Shown: positions 40,234 through 49,118, numbered from the stretch's first letter. The stretch: DNA of 58,846 bases from Oscillospiraceae bacterium (GCA_017409205.1 JAFQTF010000004.1:1-58846), one strand, 5' to 3'. The notes: generated by a model from the letters alone, not told the origin. Numbers and translations are program-made.

Positions 40234-41316
40234 ATGCTGTATGTGATTGTTGCTCTGACAATTGGTTATCTTGCGTTTCTTCTGTGGGAGAAGCGAACGA
40301 ATGATAAGGCACTGGCCTCCTTCCGCTATGTGATCCATGTCAACGGCATCCGGGGCAAGACCAGTGTCTGCCGTCTCATCGACGCACATCTGCGGGGTGC
40401 AGGCTATCGGGTCTTTACCAAGACCACAGGATCAACGCCCTGTTGGATCGGTACGGACGGCATTGAGCATGAGATCCGCCGCCTTGGCAATGCCAACATC
40501 GGCGAGCAGCTTTCCATCATCCGGAAGGCATACCGGGAGAAAGCAGAGGTGCTGATCATTGAGTGTATGGCAGTTCAGCCGGAACTGCAGCAGGTGGCTC
40601 AATATGCCCTTGTGAAGGGAAATATGAATGTAATCACCAACGTTCGGTACGACCATATTTTTGAAATGGGCGAATCTCTGGAGGAGATCGCGGAAGCATT
40701 GAGTGGTACAATCCCCAAAAACGGCGTTCTCTTTACTGCGGACGAGGTGTTTTATCCCTATTTCTGCGAAAAGGCAGATGCGTTGAATACAGAAGTGATC
40801 CTCTGCAAGCCGGAGGATTGCAACGAAAATGAAGCTATTGCATGCGCACTGGGAGAGAAGCTGGGAGTTCCTGCCGGCAGCTTCCGGGAGCATACATCCA
40901 ATTACATAGAAGATTTTGGCGCTCAGAAGATGTATCATCTGGAAAACGGACGGTTTCTGAACCTGTTTTCTGTAAATGATCCCCAGTCTACCCGCAAGGT
41001 GCTGGACGTCCATATACCGGAGGCATCGGATGTGACCTTTTTATACAATAACCGGGCGGACCGCCCTGACCGACTTCTGCTGTTTCTGCGGTATTTCTTC
41101 CCGGAAACGCACTGCCGCAAGATCATCGTAATGGGTGAGGCAAGAGGCCTTGCCCTTCGTCTGCTGAAAAAACATGGTTATACAAAGACCACAGAGGCAA
41201 AGAACTGGAAACACGCCCTTTCTCTCAGCGGGGGAGGGGACATTGTGGGCATTGGAAATATCAAGGGACAGGCCTACGAAATGATCGAATTTTTTGAAGG
41301 AGGGGAAGGAAAATGA
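40234..41316 (+). CDS. pgsB: Poly-gamma-glutamate synthase subunit PgsB/CapB
   Basis: A 360-residue Mur-ligase-like ATPase that joins glutamates through gamma-amide bonds. One N-terminal membrane helix (LYVIVALTIGYLAFLLWEK) precedes the phosphate loop VNGIRGKTS near residues 37-45, then FTKTTGSTPCW and the conserved IECMAVQPELQ and TNVRYDH blocks. Length is slightly shorter than the Bacillus protein. The start at 40234 follows GAGGT. It overlaps pgsC by four bases. A PgsA/CapA exporter subunit is not visible in the window. Codons are less biased than in the transporter genes upstream. Confidence 0.92.
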   Translation: MLYVIVALTIGYLAFLLWEKRTNDKALASFRYVIHVNGIRGKTSVCRLIDAHLRGAGYRVFTKTTGSTPCWIGTDGIEHEIRRLGNANIGEQLSIIRKAYREKAEVLIIECMAVQPELQQVAQYALVKGNMNVITNVRYDHIFEMGESLEEIAEALSGTIPKNGVLFTADEVFYPYFCEKADALNTEVILCKPEDCNENEAIACALGEKLGVPAGSFREHTSNYIEDFGAQKMYHLENGRFLNLFSVNDPQSTRKVLDVHIPEASDVTFLYNNRADRPDRLLLFLRYFFPETHCRKIIVMGEARGLALRLLKKHGYTKTTEAKNWKHALSLSGGGDIVGIGNIKGQAYEMIEFFEGGEGK

Positions 41317-41741
41317 ATGAGCTTGCAGTACTGGCGCTTCTGGTGAGCCTTATCTTTACGGAATTTACCAATCTGCTGCCCGGCGGCATAATCGTCCCCT
41401 TCTACTTTGCTCTCTATCTGGATGATCCGGTCAAAATTGCTGCAACGGTGGCATCCGCCCTGATCGCTGTGGTGATAATGCAGATTTTGTCCAGATACAC
41501 CATTCTGTATGGGCGCAGAAAATTTGCCATGTATCTGATCATCGGCATATTGGAGAAGATTGTATTTACGTATTTCTACTTTGGTAATTCCTACATGTTC
41601 TACAATCTCTCCATGACCATTGGTTATCTGGTTCCGGGTATTCTGGGCAGAGAAATGGAGAAGCAGGGAATTCTGAAAACCCTGGGTTCCCTGACCATTG
41701 TGGTACTGGTGATTCGGCTGCTGCAGATCCTGCTGCTGTAA
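41313..41741 (+). CDS. pgsC: Poly-gamma-glutamate biosynthesis protein PgsC/CapC
   Basis: A 142-residue protein with four to five membrane helices, including the conserved ending of the first segment TNLLPGGIIVPFYFALYLDDP. It forms the membrane core of the polymer synthase with PgsB. The start overlaps the pgsB stop (ATGA, 41313-41316), preceded by GGAGGGGAAGG. Length equals the Bacillus homologue. Confidence 0.92.
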   Translation: MNELAVLALLVSLIFTEFTNLLPGGIIVPFYFALYLDDPVKIAATVASALIAVVIMQILSRYTILYGRRKFAMYLIIGILEKIVFTYFYFGNSYMFYNLSMTIGYLVPGILGREMEKQGILKTLGSLTIVVLVIRLLQILLL

Positions 41742-41753
41742 AGGAGGCAGGCC

Positions 41754-42824
41754 ATGAAGAAAAAAGAACTTCTGCGGCTGATGACGCTCGTGGTGCTGCT
41801 GATATCACTGTTGTTGCTGGATATAACAAAGAGCACCGTCCCCACGGGAGACAGAGACCAGAAGCTGAAGGCTTCGCAAAAGGCGGCAGACTGTTTCGAT
41901 GCTATTTATCGCCTGAAGCTGGATCGGAATCTGGAAATGAATGAGACAGCGGATATCAACCGCACCGGCATGATCGGTCTGGAGTATTCCTTTATCACCA
42001 CCACCATCGGAAATCTGGAGGCAAAGCGGACTGCGACCAATCCCAATATGGCGGCAGTGGTGGTGGATATGTTTACGGAGCTGGGCCTTCAGCCCGGTGA
42101 CAAAATTGCAGTGAACTGCTCCGGTTCCTTTCCGGCGTTGAATATTGCGGTGATGTGCGCAGCAGAGGTCATGGAGCTGGATCCGTATCTGATCTCTTCC
42201 TTTGGCGCTTCCACCCACGGCGCCAATGACCCGGAGCTGACCTGGCTGGACATGGAACATCATCTTGTTGGGCTGGGCCTACTGAGTCATCCCAGCGACC
42301 TGTTCTCCATCGGCGGCATGGAGGATCTGGGCAAGGAAATGCCGCCGGAACTGATCGATACCATTGTTTCCCGGATCAGAGGATATGGCTATGAACAGTT
42401 TTACCATGAGGATCTGCTGGAAAATATCCGCCAGCGCTACCATATCTACCGGCAGCAGGGGGATGTGAAATGCTTTATCAATGTGGGCGGAAATGATGCT
42501 TCCTTCGGTGACAGCAGTGTTATGATCCACACGGATGGGGGTATCCTTACGGAGCTTTCCGAGAAGGACAATTCCACAGGCCTGGTCCAGCTGTTTTTGA
42601 AGGACGGGATCCCGGTGATCCATTTGCTGAATATGAAGAGCCTGGCAACAGAATACGGTTTGCCCATCGACCCGCTGCCACTACCCCAGCCGGGAGAAGG
42701 CGACGTCTACAGTGAGATCCGCTACCGGAAGGAAATTGCAGTGATAGGACTGACAGCGGCGGCAATTCTGCTTTGGCTGAGCCGGGATAGTGCGGAGAAG
42801 AAAAAGACTCTGTACAAAATATAA
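41754..42824 (+). CDS. Poly-gamma-glutamate system protein (PgsW-like)
   Basis: A 356-residue protein with an N-terminal membrane helix (LMTLVVLLISLLLLDI) and a C-terminal helix near 325-342, the bulk between them lying outside. It begins 12 bases after pgsC with AAGGAGG. Placement and features (IGLEYSFITTTIGNLEAKRTATNP, SGSFPALNIAVMCAAEVM) agree with the family annotated as poly-gamma-glutamate system protein in anaerobes that carry pgsB-pgsC but lack Bacillus pgsE. Its function is not defined; it may replace the PgsA exporter subunit. Confidence 0.78.
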   Translation: MKKKELLRLMTLVVLLISLLLLDITKSTVPTGDRDQKLKASQKAADCFDAIYRLKLDRNLEMNETADINRTGMIGLEYSFITTTIGNLEAKRTATNPNMAAVVVDMFTELGLQPGDKIAVNCSGSFPALNIAVMCAAEVMELDPYLISSFGASTHGANDPELTWLDMEHHLVGLGLLSHPSDLFSIGGMEDLGKEMPPELIDTIVSRIRGYGYEQFYHEDLLENIRQRYHIYRQQGDVKCFINVGGNDASFGDSSVMIHTDGGILTELSEKDNSTGLVQLFLKDGIPVIHLLNMKSLATEYGLPIDPLPLPQPGEGDVYSEIRYRKEIAVIGLTAAAILLWLSRDSAEKKKTLYKI

Positions 42825-43194
42825 AAACAAATGTCTTTCTGATGCGGACGGCCTTCGGAGCTTATCTGTGCATCAGGAATCGAGCACAGGAGAAAATGCA
42901 AAATATATTGTAATAATATGCACGAGATACTTGACGAAAAATGATGCTGGTGCTAAAATAAACCTGAAGGATTTTATGCAACTGGTGGCAATTTGAACAT
43001 AAGCGGGAAAACCACGCCCTTTTATTTTGGGGATATTATCAATGAAATGCCGCAACAAATGACGGCAAACTGTCACACAGACCAAAAATCGTAATAAATA
43101 CCCGGAGAAATCACAGGCGAATACCCATAAATCTGTCCTTTTCAGAATTCCTCCGGCACTGTCCGTCAGAGAAAAACCTGAAAAGCGAGGCGTT
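42825..43194. other. 370-bp gap with promoter and long leader of the PpiC-C69 pair
   Basis: No gene. A near-consensus promoter lies at 42931-42959. The untranslated leader of about 230 bases is AT-rich without a strong terminator hairpin. Confidence 0.5.
42931..42959 (+). promoter_or_regulatory. Promoter of the PpiC/C69 operon
   Basis: TTGACG (42931-42936), a 17-base spacer and TAAAAT (42954-42959). It shares TTGACGAAAA with the promoter at 34558. Confidence 0.7.
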
Positions 43195-43197
43195 ATG

Positions 43198-44367
43198 ATG
43201 AAGAAGATCCTGAGTATTCTGCTTGCAGCGGCGCTGCTGCTGACCACCATGGCCGGCTGCGGCGGACAAAAGGAACCCGAAGCAAAGGAAATACCGGACA
43301 TTGTCCCAACCATGTTCCAGGAGATCACCGGCATTCCCCATGATAAAACCGTTGTGACAGTGAGCAGCACCGAGGTGCCTGCGGAACTGTATTTTTATTG
43401 GGTTTGCTATGTGTGCAGTTCCCTGGAGTACAATATTCTGAATGACTACAGCAATTACGGCATGTATGGCGGCTGCATCGACCGTGAGACCATGAGTGTG
43501 GACTGGAACAGCGAATATGCTGGTATCCCGCTGATGGAATATGCACTGTCCCAGGCTGAGGGCACCATGAAGTACTATATGTCCATTGAGGAACTGGCAG
43601 AAGATCTGGATGCCGGTCTTACAACCAACAATCTGGTGGACATAGAGGCCTCCTTCCAGGCAGCCATGGAGGAAATGGGCGGTAAGGAAGCCTTCCTGAA
43701 TTACCTGCAGATGCTGGGTATCGGACGGGAGACCTTTGACCGGCTTTCCGCTTCCAGCTTCCTGTATATCAATCTGCTGGATCTGGTGTTCCGGGAGGAA
43801 AGCCCGATCTACCTGGCAGAAGAGGATTATAACAAGTACGCAACCTACGCCGACCATATTTTGATCGCCAATCAGGACATGCGGACCGGCGAAGCTCTGC
43901 CTCCCACCCAGTCTGTGGAAAAGTATCAGCTGGCGGATTCCCTGCTGGAACAGATCCTGGCGGCGGAAGATCCTCAGGCTAAGTTTGCAGAACTGGCAGA
44001 CGAATACAGCGATGATCCCGGCCGGGAGCAAAATCCCACCGGTTATATCTATACCGCGGGCACCATGGTCGAGGAATTCGAGATGGCAGCTTCCCAGCTG
44101 CTGCCCGGTGAATTCAGTGATGTGGTTCAGAGCGACTACGGCTTCCATATTATTCTCCGCAGGGACCTGTTGGAAGCGCTGAAGGCAGACGAGACCCAGA
44201 AGCTGGAGATTGCCAGAGAGTATCTGGATCAGCAGCTGGTCCAGAAGCGCAGCGCCTCTGAGGTGGTCTATGATGACTGCCTGAAGGAGATCGACTGGGT
44301 AGCATTCTATGAGGACTACATCGAAAAAGTGGATGCCATTGCGGCAGGGATGCAGCCTGCGCAGTAA
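43198..44367 (+). CDS. PpiC/PrsA-type peptidyl-prolyl isomerase lipoprotein 1
   Basis: A 389-residue lipoprotein; the lipobox TMAGC puts the lipidated cysteine at residue 21. The middle is helical like the chaperone part of PrsA/SurA. The C-terminal third carries a parvulin domain: YATYADHILI, then FAELADEYSDDPGREQNPTGYIYTAG and QSDYGFHIILR. Such lipoproteins fold exported proteins on the outer membrane face. The gene lies 96 bases before a secreted C69 dipeptidase, which is the likely client. It shares GIPxxKTVxTVS near its N-terminus with the lipoprotein at 46451. Confidence 0.82.
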   Translation: MKKILSILLAAALLLTTMAGCGGQKEPEAKEIPDIVPTMFQEITGIPHDKTVVTVSSTEVPAELYFYWVCYVCSSLEYNILNDYSNYGMYGGCIDRETMSVDWNSEYAGIPLMEYALSQAEGTMKYYMSIEELAEDLDAGLTTNNLVDIEASFQAAMEEMGGKEAFLNYLQMLGIGRETFDRLSASSFLYINLLDLVFREESPIYLAEEDYNKYATYADHILIANQDMRTGEALPPTQSVEKYQLADSLLEQILAAEDPQAKFAELADEYSDDPGREQNPTGYIYTAGTMVEEFEMAASQLLPGEFSDVVQSDYGFHIILRRDLLEALKADETQKLEIAREYLDQQLVQKRSASEVVYDDCLKEIDWVAFYEDYIEKVDAIAAGMQPAQ

Positions 44368-44463
44368 TTTGTGCTTTCCGGAGTTTTAGCGGGCTCCGAG
44401 GCAGATAACATGGAGGCAGGAAACTGCTTCCGGAGGAACCAAAAGGAAATAAGGAGGAAAACT

Positions 44464-46329
44464 ATGAAACTGATGAGAAAACTGGTATGTCTGGTTCTGG
44501 CCATCGTGATGCTGTCTACCGCAGCTATCTCCGCCAGCGCATGTACCACCATCGCAGTTGGTAAGGATGCTTCCGCAGACGGCTCCACCATGGTTGCCCA
44601 CTCCGTTGACGGCTGGTACGACGAGCGTATCGAGATCGTTGAAGGCGGCACTCATGCTGAAGGCGAAATGGTAGACATCTACCGTGACCCCTGCCAGGAC
44701 GGCTATCGTGCTGTTGAACTGGTGGGTCAGATTCCCCAGGTCGCTGAGACCTACACCTATTTCGACACCGGTTACCCCTTCATGAATGAGAAGGGCGTTA
44801 CCATCGGCGAGCACACCTGGAGCGGTGACTACAACGCCTTCTACAATGGCGAAAACGCTCTGTTCATGATTGCAAACCTGCAGGCTCTGGGTCTGCAGCG
44901 CGCTTCCACCGCTAAGGAATGCGTCGAGATCATGGGTGCTCTGGCTGAAGAGTGGGGCTATGCCGACGGCGGCGAGACCCTGCTGGTTGCTGACAAGAAC
45001 GAAATCTGGATCTTCGAGATCTCCGGCCCCGGCATGCTGTGGACCAAGGATTCCGGCAAGCCCGGCGCCCACTGGGCAGCCCGTCGCGTGCCTGATGATG
45101 AGATCCACTCCGGCGCAAACCGTTCCATCCTGCGTGAGATCGACTTCAACGATCCCGAAAACTACATGTGGTCCACCGATATCACCGAGTACCCCAAGGA
45201 ACTGGGTTACTGGACCGAAGGTGAGCCCTTCAACTACTCCATCATCTTCGACACCGTCGAGGGCAACGAAGCTTACACCTGCTCCGGCCGTGTCTGGCGT
45301 GTTTACGACCTGCTGGCCCATTCTCAGGGCTTTGAGATCTGCAACGAAGAGCAGGCTCTGACTCAGCTGCCCTTCTCCGTCAAGCCCGATGAGAAGGTCA
45401 CTCTGCAGGACATCTTCGCTGTTTACTATGACCACTACGAAGGCACTCCCTTCGACATGACCGTTGGTCTGGCTGCCGGCCCCTGGGGCAACCCTGTCCG
45501 CTACAGATCCAATGCTGCCAATGTTCCCGAGGATGTGAAGAAGTTTAACTGGGAGCGTTCCATCGCTATCTATCGTTGCTCCTACTCCTTCGTTTCCCAG
45601 ATGCGTCAGGATATGCCCGAGGAAATCGGCACCCTGCTGTGGTACGGCGCTGACTCCCCCGACACCACTGTCCATGTTCCCATCTACGCCGGTACCACCG
45701 AGGTTCCCGAGCAGTGGAGCCAGAGCAACCGTTGGGAATTCGACCGCAACAGCGCATGGTGGGCATTCAACTTCGTCAACAACTGGGCTACCACCGGTTG
45801 GAACGTCATCTATCCCGAAATCGCTGCAAAGCGTGACGAGATGGAAGCCAAGTTCATCTCCGAGATCCCCGAAGTCGACGCTGAGGCTCTGAAGCTGTAT
45901 GAGGCCGGTAACATCGACGGCGCAAAGAAGGTCCTGACTGAGTACGTCAATGAGACCATGAACTACACCTACAACGAGTGGTGGAGCTTCGCTGATTACC
46001 TGATCGGCCGCTTCAACGATGGTATGACTGTCGATGCTGAGAACCGCTCCACTTCCGGCTTCCCCTACTCCATGGAATACCTGGATGCTGTTGACTACGG
46101 CCACAGCCATCTGAACCAGTGGCTGGCTATCCCCGGCAATGCTCCCGCTGAGGAACCCGCTGAGACCGAGGCTCCCGCTACTGAGGCTCCTGAGACCGAA
46201 GCTCCCGCTACCGAGGCTCCCGTTGCTGAGGCTCCCGCTTCCAACAGCACCGGTTCCCTGATCCTGGGTATCGTCATCGGCGCAGCCGCAGCTGCTATCG
46301 TTGCCTTCCTGCTGAAGAAGAAGAAGTAA
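44464..46329 (+). CDS. Membrane-anchored C69-family dipeptidase (PepD-like) 2
   Basis: A 621-residue paralogue of the protein at 34790, with the same plan: signal peptide ending ASA before Cys27 (CTTIAVGKDAS), the C69 catalytic domain (HTWSGDYNAFYNG, GETLLVADKNEIWIFEISGPG, GANRSILREIDF), an EAPATEAP-type linker, one membrane helix and a KKKK end. It differs in the segments lining the predicted pocket, so substrate preference may differ. AAGGAGGAAAACT precedes the ATG at 44464; upstream in-frame codons are not supported. It is the second gene behind the promoter at 42931 and is terminated at 46369. Codon bias is strong. Confidence 0.9.
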   Translation: MKLMRKLVCLVLAIVMLSTAAISASACTTIAVGKDASADGSTMVAHSVDGWYDERIEIVEGGTHAEGEMVDIYRDPCQDGYRAVELVGQIPQVAETYTYFDTGYPFMNEKGVTIGEHTWSGDYNAFYNGENALFMIANLQALGLQRASTAKECVEIMGALAEEWGYADGGETLLVADKNEIWIFEISGPGMLWTKDSGKPGAHWAARRVPDDEIHSGANRSILREIDFNDPENYMWSTDITEYPKELGYWTEGEPFNYSIIFDTVEGNEAYTCSGRVWRVYDLLAHSQGFEICNEEQALTQLPFSVKPDEKVTLQDIFAVYYDHYEGTPFDMTVGLAAGPWGNPVRYRSNAANVPEDVKKFNWERSIAIYRCSYSFVSQMRQDMPEEIGTLLWYGADSPDTTVHVPIYAGTTEVPEQWSQSNRWEFDRNSAWWAFNFVNNWATTGWNVIYPEIAAKRDEMEAKFISEIPEVDAEALKLYEAGNIDGAKKVLTEYVNETMNYTYNEWWSFADYLIGRFNDGMTVDAENRSTSGFPYSMEYLDAVDYGHSHLNQWLAIPGNAPAEEPAETEAPATEAPETEAPATEAPVAEAPASNSTGSLILGIVIGAAAAAIVAFLLKKKK

Positions 46330-46368
46330 TCCTTCCGGGATCACGTCGGATTCCTAAGTAAATAACCT

Positions 46369-46400
46369 GGGGCTTACCGTGAAAACGGTAAGCCCCTTTT
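46369..46400 (+). terminator. Terminator of the second C69 gene
   Basis: GGGGCTTACCG/CGGTAAGCCCC stem with TTTTT. Confidence 0.88.
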
Positions 46401-46403
46401 TAC

Positions 46404-46442
46404 GCAAAAAAATCCCCGGCAGAGGCATTTCTGCCGGGGATT
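46404..46442 (-). terminator. Terminator of the PpiC-type lipoprotein 2 gene
   Basis: AATCCCCGGCAGA/TCTGCCGGGGATT stem (46411-46442), followed on the minus strand by a TTTTTTT run. Confidence 0.85.
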
Positions 46443-46450
46443 CAAATTGT

Positions 46451-47665
46451 TTAGTTGGATGCGGTCTCTGCAGCGGCAGCCTCAGCCCGGGCAGCCTCAC
46501 CGGCAGCGGTAGCATTTTCGATGGCGATTTGTTCCACCATGACGGAGTACTTGGAATAGAAGTCACCCACATCGATATCCTTGACATCATCCATGACCTT
46601 AACAGTGGCTTCACCGGCCAGGATGGACAGCAGAGCGGTCAGATGCTTTTCTGCCAGGGAAACACGCTGCTCGGGATCTTCGTCCAGAGCTTCCAGCAGA
46701 TCCTTGCGCAGGATAATGTGGTAGCCATAGTCGCTTTCCACGATGTCGCTGATTTCGCCGACCTCCAGGGCGTTGGCAGCATTCTCGAAGGATTCTACCA
46801 TGGTGCCGGGGGTGAAGATGTAGCCGTTGGGATTGGAAGGACGTCCGGTATCCTCGCTGTACTGGTCAGCCAGTTCACCAAACAGGGTGAGCGGGTCGTC
46901 GGATTCCCGCAGGGCGGCCAGAGTCTGCTCAGCAAGCGTTTTCTGGTGACCCAGAAGATCGGGGCTCAGAGGCTTGCCGGAGTCGGGATCAATGGTCATA
47001 AAGAGGATGTGGTCGGCATAGGTGGCGTAGTTGTTGTACTTTTCAGGGGCCAGATACAGCTCAGTGCCCTCCTGAAGAACCTGCACCAACAGGTTGTCGA
47101 AGAGGAAGCTGGACGCAGACATATCCTCAAAAGTTTCCTGGGTAATACCCAGCTTTCTGAGGTAAGCATCGAATTCTTCCTGACCGCCAAGCTCGGCAAT
47201 GGCAGCATTCAGGCTTTCCACGATGGAAGCCTTGTCCTTGTCATCCAGACCGGCATTGTGCTTCTGTGCCATAAGTTCGATGGCGGTATAGAAAGCGATG
47301 GTGGACTCGGTTTCTTCCCGAACGTATTCAGACAGGGTCAGTCCATTCTGGAAATCTTCTCCCCAGTTCAGGCTGCCGTCGTCATTGACAATATCCGCAT
47401 ACATGCCATAATAGGCGTTGTAGTTGATGATGTTATATTCCAGAGAGGCGCACAGATAGGCCATCCAGTACAGATATTCCTCAGCAGTGACTTCCACGCC
47501 GCTGACGGTCATGACGGTCTTTTCAGACGGAATACCTGTCACTTCATAAAAAATACCGGCAGTACCTCCCGTAACTTCCTCGGTTCCGCCGGGATTCTGG
47601 CTGCAGCCTGCAAGCATCGTCAGGATCATCGCCAGGGCCAGCAGACAGCTTACCCATTTTTTCAT
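46451..47665 (-). CDS. PpiC/PrsA-type peptidyl-prolyl isomerase lipoprotein 2
   Basis: A 404-residue paralogue of the lipoprotein at 43198. The lipobox LAGC puts the lipidated cysteine at residue 21. The parvulin domain reads NYATYADHILFMT, then FGELADQYSEDTGRPSNPNGYIFTPG and ESDYGYHIILR. The C-terminus is Ala/Glu-rich. It is transcribed towards the second C69 gene from its own strong promoter. The start is taken at 47665 (MKKWVS) because the lipoprotein signal begins there and GAGGG lies upstream; a longer frame to 47722 would add an uncharged-poor, non-signal extension. Confidence 0.82.
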   Translation of the reverse strand: MKKWVSCLLALAMILTMLAGCSQNPGGTEEVTGGTAGIFYEVTGIPSEKTVMTVSGVEVTAEEYLYWMAYLCASLEYNIINYNAYYGMYADIVNDDGSLNWGEDFQNGLTLSEYVREETESTIAFYTAIELMAQKHNAGLDDKDKASIVESLNAAIAELGGQEEFDAYLRKLGITQETFEDMSASSFLFDNLLVQVLQEGTELYLAPEKYNNYATYADHILFMTIDPDSGKPLSPDLLGHQKTLAEQTLAALRESDDPLTLFGELADQYSEDTGRPSNPNGYIFTPGTMVESFENAANALEVGEISDIVESDYGYHIILRKDLLEALDEDPEQRVSLAEKHLTALLSILAGEATVKVMDDVKDIDVGDFYSKYSVMVEQIAIENATAAGEAARAEAAAAETASN

Positions 47666-47773
47666 ATTGCTTTCCCTCACATTTCTATGTTCTGTGTGCC
47701 ATATCCGAAAGGATTCCTGCAAAAGAGATGGAAATAATTGAATTTACAATTTTTTGCAGAATGGCATGCAGAA

Positions 47774-47802
47774 ATTATACCATGTAAAAGCATTTCTGAC
47801 AA
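47774..47802 (-). promoter_or_regulatory. Promoter of the PpiC-type lipoprotein 2 gene
   Basis: On the minus strand TTGTCA (47797-47802), a 17-base spacer and TATAAT (47774-47779). Confidence 0.75.
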
Positions 47803-47879
47803 CAGAAAAATATCGAGTTTATAAAACCTTTTCCAGGAAAAAACCGTACTGTAAAATAAGACGTATCCTGATGATTTAC

Positions 47880-47908
47880 TTGCTTTTTGGGGGGATATAA
47901 GGTATACT
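47880..47908 (+). promoter_or_regulatory. Promoter of the C39-like/SleB wall hydrolase gene
   Basis: TTGCTT (47880-47885), a 17-base spacer and TATACT (47903-47908); a second TATAAT lies at 47912-47917. Confidence 0.6.
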
Positions 47909-47955
47909 CTCTATAATGGATGAATATGCGGCCCAAAAACAGAAAGGAGGTTCCG

Positions 47956-49107
47956 ATGAAACGATTCAGAAAAAGCGTCTGTATGCTGCTGTCATTGTGT
48001 GTACTGACGGGATTTTTGCTGATCCCGACAGGGGAGGAGTCCCTTGTCCATTCTGAGGATCCCCTCCTGCAGCAGGAGCGTGCAGCTCATCCGGCTTCGG
48101 ATCTGCTTGCCCCCACAGAGCCGGTCATTGTGGAAACAGAACCTCAGGTGCCGGAAGAACCGGAAATCACACGCCCCCGGGTTTCTTCTGAAAACATGGG
48201 ATTCAATGGGATCCCGATCTATTATCAGACGGATTATCCGGATGATATTTATGGTTTCAGTACGATTGCGGACAGTGGCTGCAGCGCGACCTGTCTGGCA
48301 ATGGTTGCTTCTTATATGACCGGCTATGAGTATCTGCCGGATGAGATCGCCCGCTACTTTGGCGGAGCAGCTGAGAACAACATTGCCCGTCTGGAGATTG
48401 GCTCGGAAACACTGCAGCTGCCCTTTAGAAAGGCGAAAAACTGGCATGAGACCATTGCCGCCATTCAGGAGGGAAAGATCGCCATCCTGCTTATGGGTGC
48501 AAAATCTCTGTTTACCGATTCCCAGCACTTTATTCTGGTGACCGGTATCAACAGCGAGGGAAAGATCATGGTTAATGACCCGCTGAAATCCAACTATGAC
48601 AAGTGGGACATCAAGCGGGGTTTGCAGGAAGGCTTTGACAAGGAGGATTTGCTGCTGGGCTACAGCGGCGCCTGGATCTATGACAAAAGCGCCATGCCGG
48701 AAGAACCGTTCCTGTACTATGAACCGGAGCCGGTACGGGGAGAATGCAGATATGACTTTGAGCTGACCCAGGAGGAAATCCGGCTGCTGGCAAAACTCGT
48801 ATGGGTGGAGGCGCAGGGTGAAAGCAATGAGGGCCAGCAGGCTGTGGCAGAAGTGGTTTTGAATCGTATCGCTTCGGACAAGTTCCCCAATAATCTTCGG
48901 GATGTCGTCTACAGCGAAAATCAGTTCCGTTCCGCAAAATTCCTGAAGGATGCACAGCCCTATCAGCTTCAGTATGAAATGGTGGATAACGCCATGTACG
49001 GACCCTATGTGCTTCCGGAAGATGTGCATTATTTTGCTACTACGGCCAAAACCAATAAAGTTTGGGGCAAGATCGGCGGACATATTTTCTGCTATTCGGA
49101 GTATTGA
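47956..49107 (+). CDS. Secreted two-domain protein: C39-like peptidase plus SleB-type cell-wall hydrolase
   Basis: A 383-residue exported protein with an N-terminal hydrophobic signal and a Pro/Glu-rich spacer. Residues about 80-230 form a C39-like papain fold with Cys in DSGCSATCLAMVASYM, His in QHFILVTGIN and Asp in VNDPLKSN. The last 110 residues form a SleB/CwlJ-type hydrolase: LLAKLVWVEAQGESNEGQQAVAEVVLNRI in outline, with the catalytic Glu in VEAQGES, then ENQF and final HYFATTAKTNKVW. It may cut both peptides and glycan of peptidoglycan. SleB acts in spore cortex lysis, but the domain alone does not prove sporulation. AAAGGAGGTT precedes the ATG. Confidence 0.82.
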   Translation: MKRFRKSVCMLLSLCVLTGFLLIPTGEESLVHSEDPLLQQERAAHPASDLLAPTEPVIVETEPQVPEEPEITRPRVSSENMGFNGIPIYYQTDYPDDIYGFSTIADSGCSATCLAMVASYMTGYEYLPDEIARYFGGAAENNIARLEIGSETLQLPFRKAKNWHETIAAIQEGKIAILLMGAKSLFTDSQHFILVTGINSEGKIMVNDPLKSNYDKWDIKRGLQEGFDKEDLLLGYSGAWIYDKSAMPEEPFLYYEPEPVRGECRYDFELTQEEIRLLAKLVWVEAQGESNEGQQAVAEVVLNRIASDKFPNNLRDVVYSENQFRSAKFLKDAQPYQLQYEMVDNAMYGPYVLPEDVHYFATTAKTNKVWGKIGGHIFCYSEY

Positions 49108-49118
49108 TTCCCAATAAG

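Noticed and set aside
44386-46344. 652-codon minus-strand frame opposite the second C69 gene
   Set aside because: Low-complexity translation of the antisense strand; the plus strand has the signal peptide, catalytic Cys and promoter.
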